Of a stretch of 64,000 bases of DNA, positions 41,701 through 55,600 are shown one piece after another. Under the pieces are notes generated by a model. The model was not told where the DNA came from. It made no database searches and saw only the letters and a list, made by a program, of their open reading frames with translations. The position numbers and the translations under genes were made by a program. Each line of letters begins with the position of its first letter. The stretch's first letter is position 1. Source of the DNA: Triplophysa rosa (taxonomy: Eukaryota > Chordata > Actinopteri > Cypriniformes > Nemacheilidae); the NCBI RefSeq assembly GCF_024868665.1, contig NC_079904.1, forward strand, positions 22,313,325 through 22,377,324. The letters run 5' to 3'.

Positions 41701-43644
41701 TAAATTAAATTAAATAAAAGTAGTTCTATTATTAGACACTAGCCAAACGCAAACCGGAAGTTAACTGCAGTTCAGGCACGCGAGTCCGATGAAACGGTCT
41801 ATAGTCTACAGGTTTGGTTATACTCCGAGTCTTCTGAAGACATACAGTAGCCACGCGAAAGAAACTGAGCAAAGTCATTAATGACTAAAAATGATTAGTC
41901 TGTTGAAGCCGTCGTTTCCCATTTACACGATTTGTGCAAACACCTTTGTCATTGTTTATGATGATGACATAGCTGGTTTGCAGAACATACATGAATAAGA
42001 TATGCAGTGAGGGGGAAGATTTACAATGAATTGTGACTTAAATATAATTTTATTTGATATAGCGCACGAGTCCTGTGTAATACTTTTGCGATGTTTACAA
42101 TGCAATAAAATTGTATTTGTTAACAATTAGATAATGCATTAGCTAACATGAACTAACAATGAACAATACTTCTACAGGATTTATCATCTTAGTTCACATT
42201 AATTTTAGCATTTACTAATACATTTAAAAAATCAAACCTTGTAACTCATTAGTTAATGCACATAAGCTAACATGAACAATTGTATTGGTATTAACTAACA
42301 TTAACAAAGATTAATAAACGATGACAAACTATATTGCTCATTGTTAGTTCACATTAGTTAAAGCATTTAATAATATTAACACATACAACCTTACTGTAAA
42401 GTGTTACCATCATTTCATGGGGATGAGAAAACATTGACAATTAATTTGGGGTGTTTCTTTCAGTGTACAAATAAAGGCAAAACGCCAAAAATAAATCTTA
42501 AAAAACAAGAATTAATAGACAGGATTGTCTTGGTGTGCCGTTCAAAATCTGACTCACTGAATGGTGACGGCTTAACATGATGAATACATATTAGATGTGA
42601 CCTACAAAATATTCATCTTCTAGAATGAGATTTATAACAAGACATACAATAGATCTCATTAGCACTATTTACCAAAATAAATTAATTACATTTGGGATGC
42701 AGTAATGTTAAGAATGTTCACCCAAAAATGTAAATTCTGTCATCATTTACTCACCCTCAAGTTATTCTAAACCTGTATCAAATAAATGTTTGTTGTTCTT
42801 CGGGGCACTTTTCGACACATGAACATATAGGAAAAAACTACTATGGTAGTCAATGGTGCCCCAGAACTGTTTGCTTAAAAATACCTTGTTTTGTGTTCAA
42901 CACACCAATGAAATTTATACAGGTTTGGAACAACTTTTGGGTGAGTAAATGATGACAGAATTTTTTATTTTTTTTGCTTACTATCCCTTTAATTTCACAT
43001 GTAACGTTAACAGCTAAAAGAAATGTTTGAAATGTTTTCTCTTTTGGAGTTTAAAATGTGATCTGATCAACACAGTTAAAGACAAACACATTCTGACTAA
43101 ACTACTAAAACACATTTGCTTTATTTTAACTGTTGTTGAAGAATTGCTGTTTTTATCAGCAACCTGTTAATACAAGTGTATCGCCTACCAAACAGTAATG
43201 TCATGTCATGTCATGTCATGTGGGTCGTTGCAAACACTTTGTAATGCCATGACACTTTTCCTTTCAATGGCATTACCATGTGTTTCTACATGCAAGTAAT
43301 ATTTAACTATTGACACTCAATGAATGGTCACGTCTGTCTGACAAACACGAGTGTATGCACGAGACACCTGATTTTTACATGCATCTCGTCACGCTCGTGC
43401 ACACGCTCCTGTATGCGGAAGAGAGTGAATCAGATACACAGATCACAGCGATATAAGGACGTGGCAGAAACTCACCGCAGTCCGCCGCATACTCCTCCCA
43501 CTCGGCCGGAGAACTGCAGCCGTGCTTATGAAGGTCGCTGTTGAAGAAAGTCAAAGAGGAGAAATAGTCGCTGGATAAAATAGCTCCGCATAAGTACAGC
43601 AGCGACAGAGCTGCCAGCACAACACCCCCGCCAGCAGGTGCCAT
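22822..43644 (-). CDS. ttc13: Tetratricopeptide repeat protein 13
   Basis: Twenty-three exons join in phase into about 826 codons: 43644-43476, 40831-40737, 40501-40426, 40340-40270, 40152-40087, 39486-39394, 36365-36249, 36059-35949, 34568-34486, 34401-34260, 33430-33256, 32197-32041, 31283-31153, 30233-30101, 29997-29905, 29814-29731, 29177-29093, 28937-28828, 27125-26990, 25369-25290, 24942-24864, 24743-24664 and 22936-22822. A hydrophobic N-terminus (VVLAALSLLYLCGAIL) looks like a signal peptide. TPR-type helices run roughly from residue 110 to 370 (ISEALSDLTKAIQLQPSARL, FIDAYKSLGQAYRELGDFEN). The C-terminal half has conserved blocks such as QWRDMFDIAVKWRRIADPDQ and GFNNHINLIRGQ. Order and length match vertebrate TTC13, a poorly understood TPR protein. 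It is complete, uninterrupted, and divergent from arv1. Confidence 0.95.
23248..24468 (-). mobile_element. Full-length Tc1-like transposon, last intron of ttc13
   Basis: Ends CACTCACCTAAAGGATTATT and AATAATCCTTTAGGTGAGTG are perfect short inverted repeats (about 30 bp, through AGGAACACC), flanked by TA at 23246-23247 and 24469-24470. The 1221-bp element contains one uninterrupted transposase frame. Matching termini and an open frame indicate recent insertion. Confidence 0.95.
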
Positions 43645-46600
43645 GTTGTGAGTAATGTTATGAGCAGGTGAGGAGCAGTGAACGCCGGGTAATGTAGTTT
43701 ACCGAGATTAAACTCCTCACTTCCGGCAGCGTCAGTAGTGGAGAAAAAACGACATTTCCCAACAGGCGCGTCAAAGCTCCGCCCCTTCTGAGAGACCAGG
43801 AAGCAGTGGGCGTGGTTTTCAGACTGTAGGGAGAATGGCACCGGGAGCGTTTAAATGCATCGAGTGTAATGAAGATGCAAACGAGCTGCATCGAGATTAC
43901 AGCAATGGCATTTTGAAGATCACCATATGTGTGAGTAGAGGAGATCATAAAGATCGGGAATGTTCTGGAGGTTTTCTGTGCCTTACGGAAATTAACCATA
44001 GTTTATCAATGGTATTTGTATAGTAACCACACATTTACTATGGTCTCTCACCACAATAACTATAGTTTAACCCAGACTACAATTTTACAGTAGTAAAACC
44101 ATGGTTCATTTTACCAAGGGGTGTTTCGTTGAGCTATGTCAGGCATATTGTAATTTAGATATAAGGCTAGTAATCGCAATGTGCACCCCCATAGCTTGGA
44201 CATTTGTCTTGACTCTTGACTGTTTGCAGGGCTTGTCGTCACACTATGTATGGAGAAGTTGTCATAATATGGGACTAAGTAGTTTAGTGCTATTGAAATG
44301 AGAACAGCTGTTCTGAAATATGATGTGCTGTCTAAGCAGTGGTCTTTAAGAGGGGGTTCAATGACCCCACAATTATTGCTTGATTTCAAAATGATATTTT
44401 AAGAAATAAGATCACTTTAAAAATAATAATAATAAATGAACCAACTAAAAAGTGAATAGGATTTGTTTCAGAATATTTCATTATTCCATTTTAAAAATGA
44501 TCAAGTTAAATTTAAATGCTGTATAGACCATTTTTATTATATGTAAACACTGGACCAGGAGCACTTCCGGTTTTAGTTTTTATTTATTTATTATTGCAAT
44601 TATTTTAAATCTTACATAGATCAATCTGACATATATTTGTTTAAGATTTTAAGTCGGTTATAAATATTCTGTTGTTTGTATTTTGTTCAAACGTTTGTGT
44701 AGCGAAACAGGAAGTTCTTCTGGACCAGCGTTGTTTATGTTATCCAAAGTGGTCTATAGTAAATTAAAAGTATGTGACTTAGCACACCAATTATGATGAT
44801 TTAATGCTGTGTTCAAGACTTTGGGATATTTCCCACCACAAACCTGGAAGTAACGTCTGGCTTTAGCAACGTTAAATGTATTTAATAACATTAAAACATT
44901 ACAAGTATTTATTACTATTAAAAGAGCGTCGTTTCAGAAATAATTTCTGGGGTAATGTGGAAAATATCCTAAATCTGAGGTGTCCAGCATGCAGAATTAG
45001 TATCGTAACTACTTAAATAAACACATTCCTTTTTTATATAAACACATTCTTTTAGTACCAAATATTATTATAAGCCAGAAAATAAAATGTTTTATTCAAC
45101 ACATAACAGAGGCTCTGTCTCACTGTCCACAAAGTGGTCCTTCGATAAATGAATAAATGTTAATGTAAATATAATGAGAGAGCCTCTGTCACAACATCCC
45201 CATGTGACAACTTGCCCCACTCTCAGTTATAAAGAGAACCATCACTGATGAATGCATATGCACTACTGTTTAAATGTTTGCCGTTGTAATAAAATTGATT
45301 CGTCTGTACTTCAAGGTAGCATCTAATAGTATAAAAACAATGGTTTCAAAAATACTGCCAAAAACATTTGTAATGTATAGTGTAATTCTTTAACCTAATG
45401 CAATGTACACATTTCGTTTAGAAACATGAAAAAAAGTTTATTCACAGTACATTATTAAACTACATTTAACGTCACATTGTACTGCCGGTTTGTTCATTAA
45501 GCTGTGTCATTTCTTTCTGTGTTTATTTTGTGCAGGCCTCATGCAAGAAACCGGTGGACAAATACATTGAATATGATCCAGTTATTATTCTAATAGATGC
45601 AACTCTATGCAAAATTCAGGCATTTAGACATATTCTCTTCAACACTGACATTAACGTGAGTAAAAGCGTAAACTTTTCGTTTGAACAATTAGATTTCATG
45701 TGTTAGTTTCCTCTTTCTCTCTGTTGAGAGAAAAAACATGACCACATACCATTTTCTTGAAATAATATGTTAAACAATATGCTTGCTACAATAGTAGTAT
45801 GCTTTAGCTGGCGTCATGTTCTTTTTTATTCAATTCAGTGTAAAATAGTCAAAAAAGGATGACTGTTGACTGTTGAAATTGCATTTGATTACATATTATT
45901 ACTATTATATTTCAAAATAATAAATGTAGTAAGCTGATATGCGGTCCTCACATGTCTGTATCTATCTGTAGATCCACTGGAAGCTGTGTGTGTTCTGTCT
46001 GCTCTGTGAGTCATATCTGCGGTGGTTTCTTCTGCAGGGGTCACAGCCCAGCGGTGACCCCGCTGACATCATCCGTTACACTAAAGAGTGGGATTTTTAC
46101 TGCATGTTTGCATTGGCTGCACTTGGTAAATCATTAAATCCTCTTTAATGAAATGTGGTCTAATTGAGATGCTGGGTAATAATGGAGTGTGCCGTATTCT
46201 TGAAGTATAGACTGCGAGGAAAGATGTGGATGTTTGCGATAATATTTTCATTTTTCTCTGAGCGGTGGTTGATCGAAATTTTGCAATGTTGGGCTTGACA
46301 ACATGCTCAGACAAACAGAACCACAGTGTTTACACTCTTCAGACAATCAACATACAAAATATGAATTGCAGTTGACTTTGCTGACACACAAGAAATGATA
46401 TCATTACATTGGAAACAATTGTTCACTTTTCAAGCATTATGCATATTGCATTTTGTAGCTTTTGCCTCTCTATCGCCATCTCTGTTTTAAATGTAGAATT
46501 GTAAGTTATAGATCGCTTCGCAATATGTAAACACTGGTCCAGAAGCACTTCCGGTTTCATTTTTATTTATTTTATTATTAAATCTTAAATACTGTATATA

Positions 46601-49600
46601 ATAAAATCTTAAAGATATTCAATTAACATTTTCATCCAGTTATAAATGTTCTGTTGGTTGTATTTGGTTCAAATGTTAGTGTAGTGTTAAAAAACTGAAA
46701 CGGGAAGTTCTTCTGGACCAGCGTTGCTTAAGTTTTCTACACGCATCTTTACGTAATTTAAACTCAAACTATGCCAAACTGACATTTCCCAAGAAATTCT
46801 GCGGAATCTGACCACTGACCGGACAACTAAAATAAGTTATTCTTAAGCTTTTGAAAACTTTTATGTCAATTTTGATTTACTTTTGACTATAAAAAGTTAC
46901 GGATTGCAGCTTTAAAGCCATCATTAATTCAGTTATTTCTTTATTAAATAATTAAATTTATCACCACAGATGCTATACCACGATCTATAGACTTTTTGGG
47001 GCAGTTTCCCAGACAGGGCTTAAGCCTAGTCCCAGACGACCTTAAATGTTAAAGGTGTCTTAATTGAAAACAACTTGCACTGACATATCTTAAAATATAT
47101 CGGTGCGATTGTTTTGTCTGTATGATGATGTTTTTAAAAACAACTTAAATATCCTCATTTAACCAAGGCCTAGTCCTGGTTTAAGATAATCCCTGACCGG
47201 GAAACCGCCCCTTTGTCATTTAACGGTCCAGTGTATGATATTTAGCGGCATCTAGCGGTTGGGTTTGCGATTTGCAACCAACGGCTCACTCCACGCCTCC
47301 CTTTTAAAGCACTACGGTGGCTGACACGGGGCTAAGATGTCATGTTTTCGCTTCTTTGCTGAAGGAGATAACTTATTTACGAAACGCGGTCTGTAGAGCA
47401 TTTTGTCCGTTTAGGGCTACTGTAGAAACAACATGGAGAACTCCATGCAAGAGGACCCGCGGTGTATGTAGATAGAAACAGCTCATTCTAAGGTAATAAA
47501 AACATAACGCTTCATTATGTAAATTATGTATATTATATTGCAATTCTCTCAATAGATCCTCCAAAAATTACACACTGGACCTTTAATATTTACATTTAAC
47601 ATTCAATATAACATTCCACTTCTTAGCTCTTATTAAACGAATGTAAAAATGTTTTACGTAAAATAAAATTTATTTTTTTGGTTTTGAGGTGAAATGCGAT
47701 CCAGACATCTATATGATGTATAGATATATGTTATTTGATACTGTACAGAATGTAAGCGTGTGTATGTTGTGTTTCGGTAGAGCTGGCTGTGTTTTGCACG
47801 GGCGTGCTGCTGATCCTCTGGACGGTCCGACGCTTCAATGGCGTTTCTATAGAGTTTCATTCACTGCTGAAGGCTCTTTTGCTCTCCAGCTACGGCAAAG
47901 TCCTGCTGATACCTGCTGTCATCTGGGAGCACGACTTTTCCCCGCTCTGCTTCAGCCTCATACGACTGTTTGTGTTGACCTCCAACACACAAGCCATTAA
48001 AGGTTAATATCAACACGCACACCTCACAGATTCAACTTCACACACACGTGTATAATCACAGTCTGTTTTATTCAAATAAACAACCAAATGAAATGGACAC
48101 ATCTCACACACCCACAGTCTGAACGTAAACACACACGCTCTCTCTTCCTTTCCCACACACACAGGGGTTTTTTGTTTAGTGTGGGACGGTTTTCATGTGA
48201 GGGTGTTCATCACATGAGGTCACAAATGAAGTTTGTGCAAATATTTTGTCAACATTATGTAGGGTCGATACGAAAATACAAAAATGGAACTGGATAACCG
48301 ACTGATCTGATCTTTTTTCCACACTATTGCAGTAGCATTTTAGATGGTCTTGTCACATTTTATTGTGTTTTCTTAAAGATGCACCGATCGGCCAGTAATC
48401 GATATCGGTCGATAAAACCCAGTTTTCACATTATTTGCGGATAATTTAAAACAGCCGATGATCAGGACCGATATATCTTGTCAGACAGAAAGATGCTGTG
48501 AATGTGTGTTCTGTATATAGAAAATGTTAAGAAACAACACTACTTTGATTTTTAATGATAATAATAGTCGTTATATTTTTTAATAACGTTCAGAAAGTTC
48601 AGAAATATTCGTTTCATCTTCAGAACTGGTATCGGCAGATATCACTCTGAGTGGAGAGGTTTAGTATCAGTGCATCGCTCGTATTTTTATCTCTCTGTTG
48701 TATTTGAGATTACTTTAGTGTGAATAAGAAGAATAATCCTTACATTTTTTTCCCTCAATGTTTCAGTGATTCTGAACTGCAGTAGACGTCTGTCTCTCCT
48801 GGCGGTGTGTGGTGGGTTACTCTTGGAGACGTTTGTTTCCCAAGCTTTCAAAACACTGCAGGTCTGCTCTCAAGACTATCTGCCAGTGTTTTAGATCCAA
48901 ACCGAAGGACTCGATCCAGGAGTCTGAAGAAATGAATGAACTGACATCACGATGATCTGAATCCAACAGTCCTGCACTCAGCGATTTCCGTTTTACATAG
49001 TTTCATTTCTGTTTTGAACTAGTTTTAGATTAGTTGGTCAAATGCTTTGGAAATGTTTGTGACACGGCCAAGTGAAACTTAATGAGGTCACGGAGAGCAA
49101 ATTGCTCATTTTTACTACGGTTACCGCGTGGTTATGAGGTTTTTTACGCCTGATATTTTCTAAGCTAGGTTTTAAAACCGCGGCTTTTTGACTCCATAGA
49201 GTCACCGCAAGGCAAAGAGGATTATTTTGGTCTGTATAGGCAGGAACGTCAGAAGGCCTTTAGGTTTAGCGCAATGGCGTATGTTTACGTGGGCTTTGAA
49301 GACACAGCTTTACATTCCTGAGGTAATTTGTCAAATTCCTGCCAGTGAGCCCTGCGGAGGAGAGACGTTAACGCAAATATACTACATATGGCCGCGGTTC
49401 ACATACTCCAACAATCTGTTTCCTATTGGACGGTTTGTGTACGAACGTTGAACAGCAACGAATTGCTGTATTAACGTTGTTATGAACGAACTCAGGAAAT
49501 AAATCTTGAACTTTGCGAAACTCATGCTTGTCTTAGTTTTGTGTTTCAGTGCTGTGAGGGATTGTGGTCTGTAGGGGTAGTTTACCAGATTTAGTGTAAA

Positions 49601-52600
49601 TCCTAAAAACATCCTGAACATTTCAACAGGGAATAAAGCACCCGTGACATTTATGTAAACTGAAGCCGTTTTAGCGATTATTGGATTAGCATTTCATTCT
49701 CTTCAAGTCACTGTACGTGGAAAACATTCCATCAATCCACACTTTATTTGTCATCAGAGGCTTGTTGTGACTAAGCAGGTCAGTGTGAGATGTCCACATG
49801 TCAGAACAGGTTTTATGAATGTCATGTGGAGGTTTTTGAGCTCGCTGATGTTGGGTGAGGTTCTTACTCAATAAAACCGAGTGTCTGTTTCACAGAACAG
49901 TCTGGTTTTATTTATCTAATAAGTAAAGAATGCAATATTGTGCTCTTCTCAAACCGAAGGCAAGTAAATTGTTGTAAATGGGTTAATGGTGTCTGGGTAC
50001 ATTGCTTTTGACATTTCAGAAATTGTCACAAGATTGCTAAATTTACAGGTGCTTAAAAGGTTCTTCACAGCAGTATAGAAAAAACAATCAGTATTCATAA
50101 TGGATGAAAAATGTTCAATTTGGGCAATTCCAGCGTTATGGATGTGACATTTTGCGTTATGGATGTGACATAAATGTATTTGTTACCAATATACCGAACC
50201 TTTTGTTTACTAAACCCGAGTTTAAACATCAGAAAAATATCAGTCTATGTACAAGTTTTCTATTTTTAAAAAGGGAAATAAACATGCGTTATGGATGTGA
50301 CAAAAAATGAACAAGGTTTTCGAGAGACAACAAACTTTGTAGGATTTCTGTGAATTAAAATGCACAAACCTGAAGGAATAATACCCAACAAATGCAGAAG
50401 GGATGCCTCTTCACAGAACATAAAATATTTACTTTATTTTAATTTTCATGTGCCCATTTATGAGGAATATGTACCGTTATGGATGTGACAATCCTGAAAA
50501 GGGCACTTACCTGACTATAAAAAATCGTGCACTAAAAATCAAACAAATGCTTTAAAAACTTGAAGAGAGACCTCACATGGGTATTTGAACCACCAAATGT
50601 TAATATCCGTGCTGTTAGTATAGTAGAAACCTTTGGGAAAAACTTTATTTTTTTCATGGTAAGGTTGACATTTTCATGGAATTGGCCATTTGTTACATTG
50701 CAAACATTGTTATTGCATCACTAATATTAGCAGTGTGATACTGAAGGCTCCTGTTAATTAAAAAAGTATATATGATTGTTTTTAAAAGAAAAGTGTTACA
50801 TTGAAGTAGATTGCATCAAACTATAATTCAGTCACTTTAAACAAATCCATCTGAAATGCTCTTACATACAAATAAATTGTACAATGAAATCGTATATATA
50901 GCGATGGTTCTATTGTATTATCAAATATCTCAGTGTAGTCCGACATGCGCTACATGAACGGCTCTGCAGTCCCAAATCACAAAAGGGGGATGGGGTGGGG
51001 GCAAAGGTCAACTCAAACACATCTCAAGGTATTTCAGGACTGGCCCATATGCTCATGTGTGACAATTTAGAGTATCGATGAGATAGCAAAAATGCATGAA
51101 GTCCTCACTTGTAGATCCAGTTATACCATTATGCAGGCAAAAGGCCTGTTTCTCCAGATGGCTGCCACGTGTCAAAATGACAGATTTTTGCATCATTTAC
51201 TCAGTGTCATGTCATTTCAAACTTATTCTGTGGAACACAAAAGAAGATATTTTAAGGCTTCGTGGTTTGGTATCCATATACAATGGAAGGGGCCAATGTT
51301 GTTTGGTGATTTCTTCTTTCTTCAAAATATCTTCTTTTTTGTTCCGCAGAAGAAGGAAGCTCATACAGGTTTGAAATAACACGAGAGTGAATAAATTATG
51401 AAATCATTTTTTGGGATGAAGTAACAGGTAAATATTCAATCTGCTTGGTTACAAAAAAAGTTCCTGTAGCTCAATTGTTTGCTTGGTGCTAGCAACTGCA
51501 AGGCCAAGGGTTCATCTCCCAGGAACCACATGCTGTTGAACCTTTATGTTTATTCTTTATGTCATTTTATACAAAAATATCTGCCAAAAGCATAAATCTA
51601 ATGCAGTTTCACTTCTCAAAAGTCTCTTTTAATAAACAAACTATGGCTCCTTTGAAATGTTGAATAACTTTCTGCGTGCATGGGCGTCTTTCAGTTCTTG
51701 TACTTTAAACAGGAAAATCTCCGGTCAACGTGACACGGACACATTCAGTAAAGATTACAGTAATCCAACTCAGTCTCTCGAACAGGTTCTTAGGCCCAAA
51801 CCCAGAGGTGTGGATTTAGATTTAGAGATTTAGCGCACAGACAAAAACAGTCCTTCAACAATGAAGACAAACATACAGCAACACTTTTGCTGAAAATCAA
51901 ATGCACTATGATAACAACACATGCGAACACTACTGTGATATCGTTGTATCATAAAATGATAATCACATTGGCCTGCAGCTGTCTCCAGATGCATGTTTCT
52001 CATCTCCTGACTTCAGCGTGAACTTGTGGCTATTAATCTCATTGTCAGTGCACGTCTGCCAGATCAGGATAAAGACTGCTGTGTGTTCTGCTAAATACAG
52101 CTGGACGCCACACAAAAAGCAATTACACATGGATTGTCACAGTAGCATTAAGCAAAGAGCGTGTTGACTCTCAGTTTTGCTGCAGTATGCAAATTTTGTA
52201 CTCCGATGACCTATCACGTTACATAAAATGTAAAGTATTCAGTGCACAGAAAACACTGTGGAATACAGTATCCCACAATGCATTGCACATGACATTTGGT
52301 ATTGACTCATTATTGGATTGCACTTCCAGGATTTTTGGTCACAAAATGGATTCATGCAAAAAATAACATAACATAAGAATGATAACTGAGTGTCTTTCAC
52401 TGAATCAAATGAGCAAAAAAAAAAAAACACTGCAGGAGCAAGCTAGCATTCCATTTCAACATATCTTGCTGAGATACCAAAAACATCAATGAAACACTCA
52501 AATTCAAAAGAATTTGAACACGTTTTTCTCGCTTTTCACTTACGTACCGTTTAACAGCTTGAAATTGTCTGTACAGGGGACAGAGAAGTTATGAAATAAA

Positions 52601-55600
52601 AAAAAACCATCCATCATCATGTTTTATTCATTTAGTAACGCTACCACATATGATCTAATATACACACGTGATCATTTCTGCAACAATTATCAGTTCAAAT
52701 AAGACTATTTCACACCCGAAAACGATTCTGAGAACATGGACTGACCAAAAACATCAAAGTCAAACATGCAACGGAATAATTCAGCATCGCTGTATGCAAA
52801 ACAACCGAGAACAGCATTTCACGACCAACCGCAGAGATCAAACGAGCCAAAAAATACTTTCACTGACTCGCAATGCAAATGAGGAAAACCAAGAGGGGAT
52901 TTCTGGGTATGGCCGGATGGCAGCTGGGTGGTGAAGGGTGGTGACTTTTCAATTTGTTTGTTTTTGTGGAATGATGGGAACTGAAAAACAGGAGAATGAA
53001 TATTCTGGATATATACAGTATATAGAATAATAAGTTAATAGAGGGCCAGAAATGGCAGTAGCACCCGGAATAAAATGCAAGGTGTATCAAGGCACGATGT
53101 GTTGAGTTACTTTATCAAGTGCTGCTTTTGGTCAAAGCACCTTAAGGTCTGCTGGTTGCATAACTATCTGACTGCTTTTTATCCAATTGTTGTTTAGGAA
53201 TTTAGTCCAAAATGAATCAGTACATTGAATCAGATGCGAGTTCTAGGAAAAAGCAACTTGTTTGTGTCTGCTGTAAGAAAACAGCGATCATCACTTTTTA
53301 GAGCTCAGACACACAAGAGGTAGAACAAACTCTTTTTTTCTCTTAATTCCATTCTTAATAATAGAAAACTTTGCAGCATTTTCTTATTATGTATCAGCTC
53401 TTAAAAACACAGAATTGACATTTGTTGATTGGTAACGTTACACATTTTCTATGCCAGGCAGTGACAAACGCACGCACGCACGCACACACACACACACACA
53501 CACTGTGTATTATATATAATGTGTATATTATCAGACTGAATCTTGATCAAGCACTGATTCAGGATATGTATACACTGATTCTTTTAGTTTGTTTAATGGC
53601 TATATTTATGCCAAAACAAAGTTTATTATGTCACATTATCAATACAGGTGACTTTATATGCAAGTCATTTAACATATGAAACACATACAATGAGAATGCA
53701 ATGGAAGACTTAATCCAAGCAGCAATAAGTAAATAAATAAAACATCTATATGATCTGGTGTAGATTGACATAGGATGAAATGTAAATGCTATGGAAATGT
53801 TATGGAGCTGAACGCAGCTGGATATTGATTTACCCACGTATAGATATGTATATGATGAACGAGTATGTCATGTAATAAATACACAGGGACACCATGGCTT
53901 GTTTTGGTGAGGCTGTCATGAGTTCTTTGTGCTGGTTATACCCTGGATTACATTTCAGCAAATAGGTATCACATCCAGCATTATCAGAATTTAAGCACCC
54001 AGCGAGCGACGGCTCAGCGAGAAATACAAAATACAAAAAAAGCAAATCTAGCAGGGCAAAGCTTCTACTCAACCCAATGTTTTCAAACCCACAAACTTAA
54101 GTTTTTACCGTAAACATAATTATGAAACCATGCTTCTCCCCTTACAAAAAAGATCTTATAAAATTTCCAACGTTGATTAAATCAGCAAAAAATACTATCA
54201 TGTATTATACAATAAATAATAATCCTCGTTTCAATTTCCTGTAGAAAGTCTGCTGTAAAACTAAACGATGCCAGCAAACTAAAATCATGGCACAGCTTGT
54301 TTTCTAAAAAAAAAAAAAAAACTCAAGTTCATCGTTTATATCGTGATATGAAAAGAATCATGTATCCAGCTGTCCTTGGATGTCCCGTTTTTAGGTGACG
54401 TGTCATTTCCGTCCGGAGTTTCTGCTGGTGTCATGGCGGATTCAGTATAATATTCCTCATCTTCATCAAAATAACCGTTCTCCATCCCATACGGCCCGTC
54501 GGCACTGGACACGGCAGACAGGTCCTGGCAGCTACCCTTGTACTCCTGGATGGACTCGTGAAGGGACCACAGCTGACAGAGCAGAGACATGTCCTGCTGC
54601 CGCAAACCCACCTGCACAAACACAACAGCGGCTGAACAAGTGCCAAAATATATTCAAACGGACAACAAAATGAATACTGGACCAAAGTGACTGGAAACTA
54701 AATATTTCCACTGAACTCTTGTGATGTCAACATGTAATCCTTTCTGTGCAAACCTGGTCTCTGTTCTTTGGTCTGACATTGTGAGGGTTTGGTCTATTCC
54801 ACGTGACTGCTGAAACATTCCAGCAAACCTCATGCAATATAGACCAAGAATACAGCTGACCCTAACAAAACCTCTTATTTTAAGTGGATTACATAATGCC
54901 CTAAAATCGGACACATTCTAATCACTGAGAAAATAAACAAAATCAAAATTTTAAAAGTATCGCTTGTGAGTATCACGGTTTAAAGGGGTCATATGACAGG
55001 GCTAAAACGAATATTATCGTTTGTTTTAGATGTAGCGCAACACGTATACACGATTTAAGGTTTAAAAATGCTGTATTTTCCTCATACGGTGCATGTTTGT
55101 ATCTCCTCTTTGCCCCGCCTCTCTGAAACGTGCAGATTTTTAACAAAGCTCATGGCTCTGAAAAGCGAGGTGTGCTATGATTGGCCAGTTCACCAGTGCG
55201 TAGTGATTGGTGGAATACTGCAAGCGTGTGAGGGAAATGTAACGCCTCTTACCATATTTGGAACATCAGGTTCCTCTTCAATTGTACTGACAGGTACGCC
55301 CACCTTACTTGCGTATACATTTGGGCGGTCTTAGTCAAATCAGACCACCAACTGACGTGGATTTGTGGGGGTGTGGTTACACGAGGCTTTTCAGGCAGGT
55401 CTGGGTGAGCATTCGCTTTTAGATAGAATGCATGTTTTCTTCCGACACTTTATTTTTGCAATTTTACCTGTCAAATACACGCATGGGCAATTTATAACAC
55501 ACCAAAGACACAGAAAAACACTTATTCGCGCCATACGACCCCTTTAAATATGTTCAGATTATCAAGAGTGTTGTGAACGTTCAAACAGAACATCTTGAGA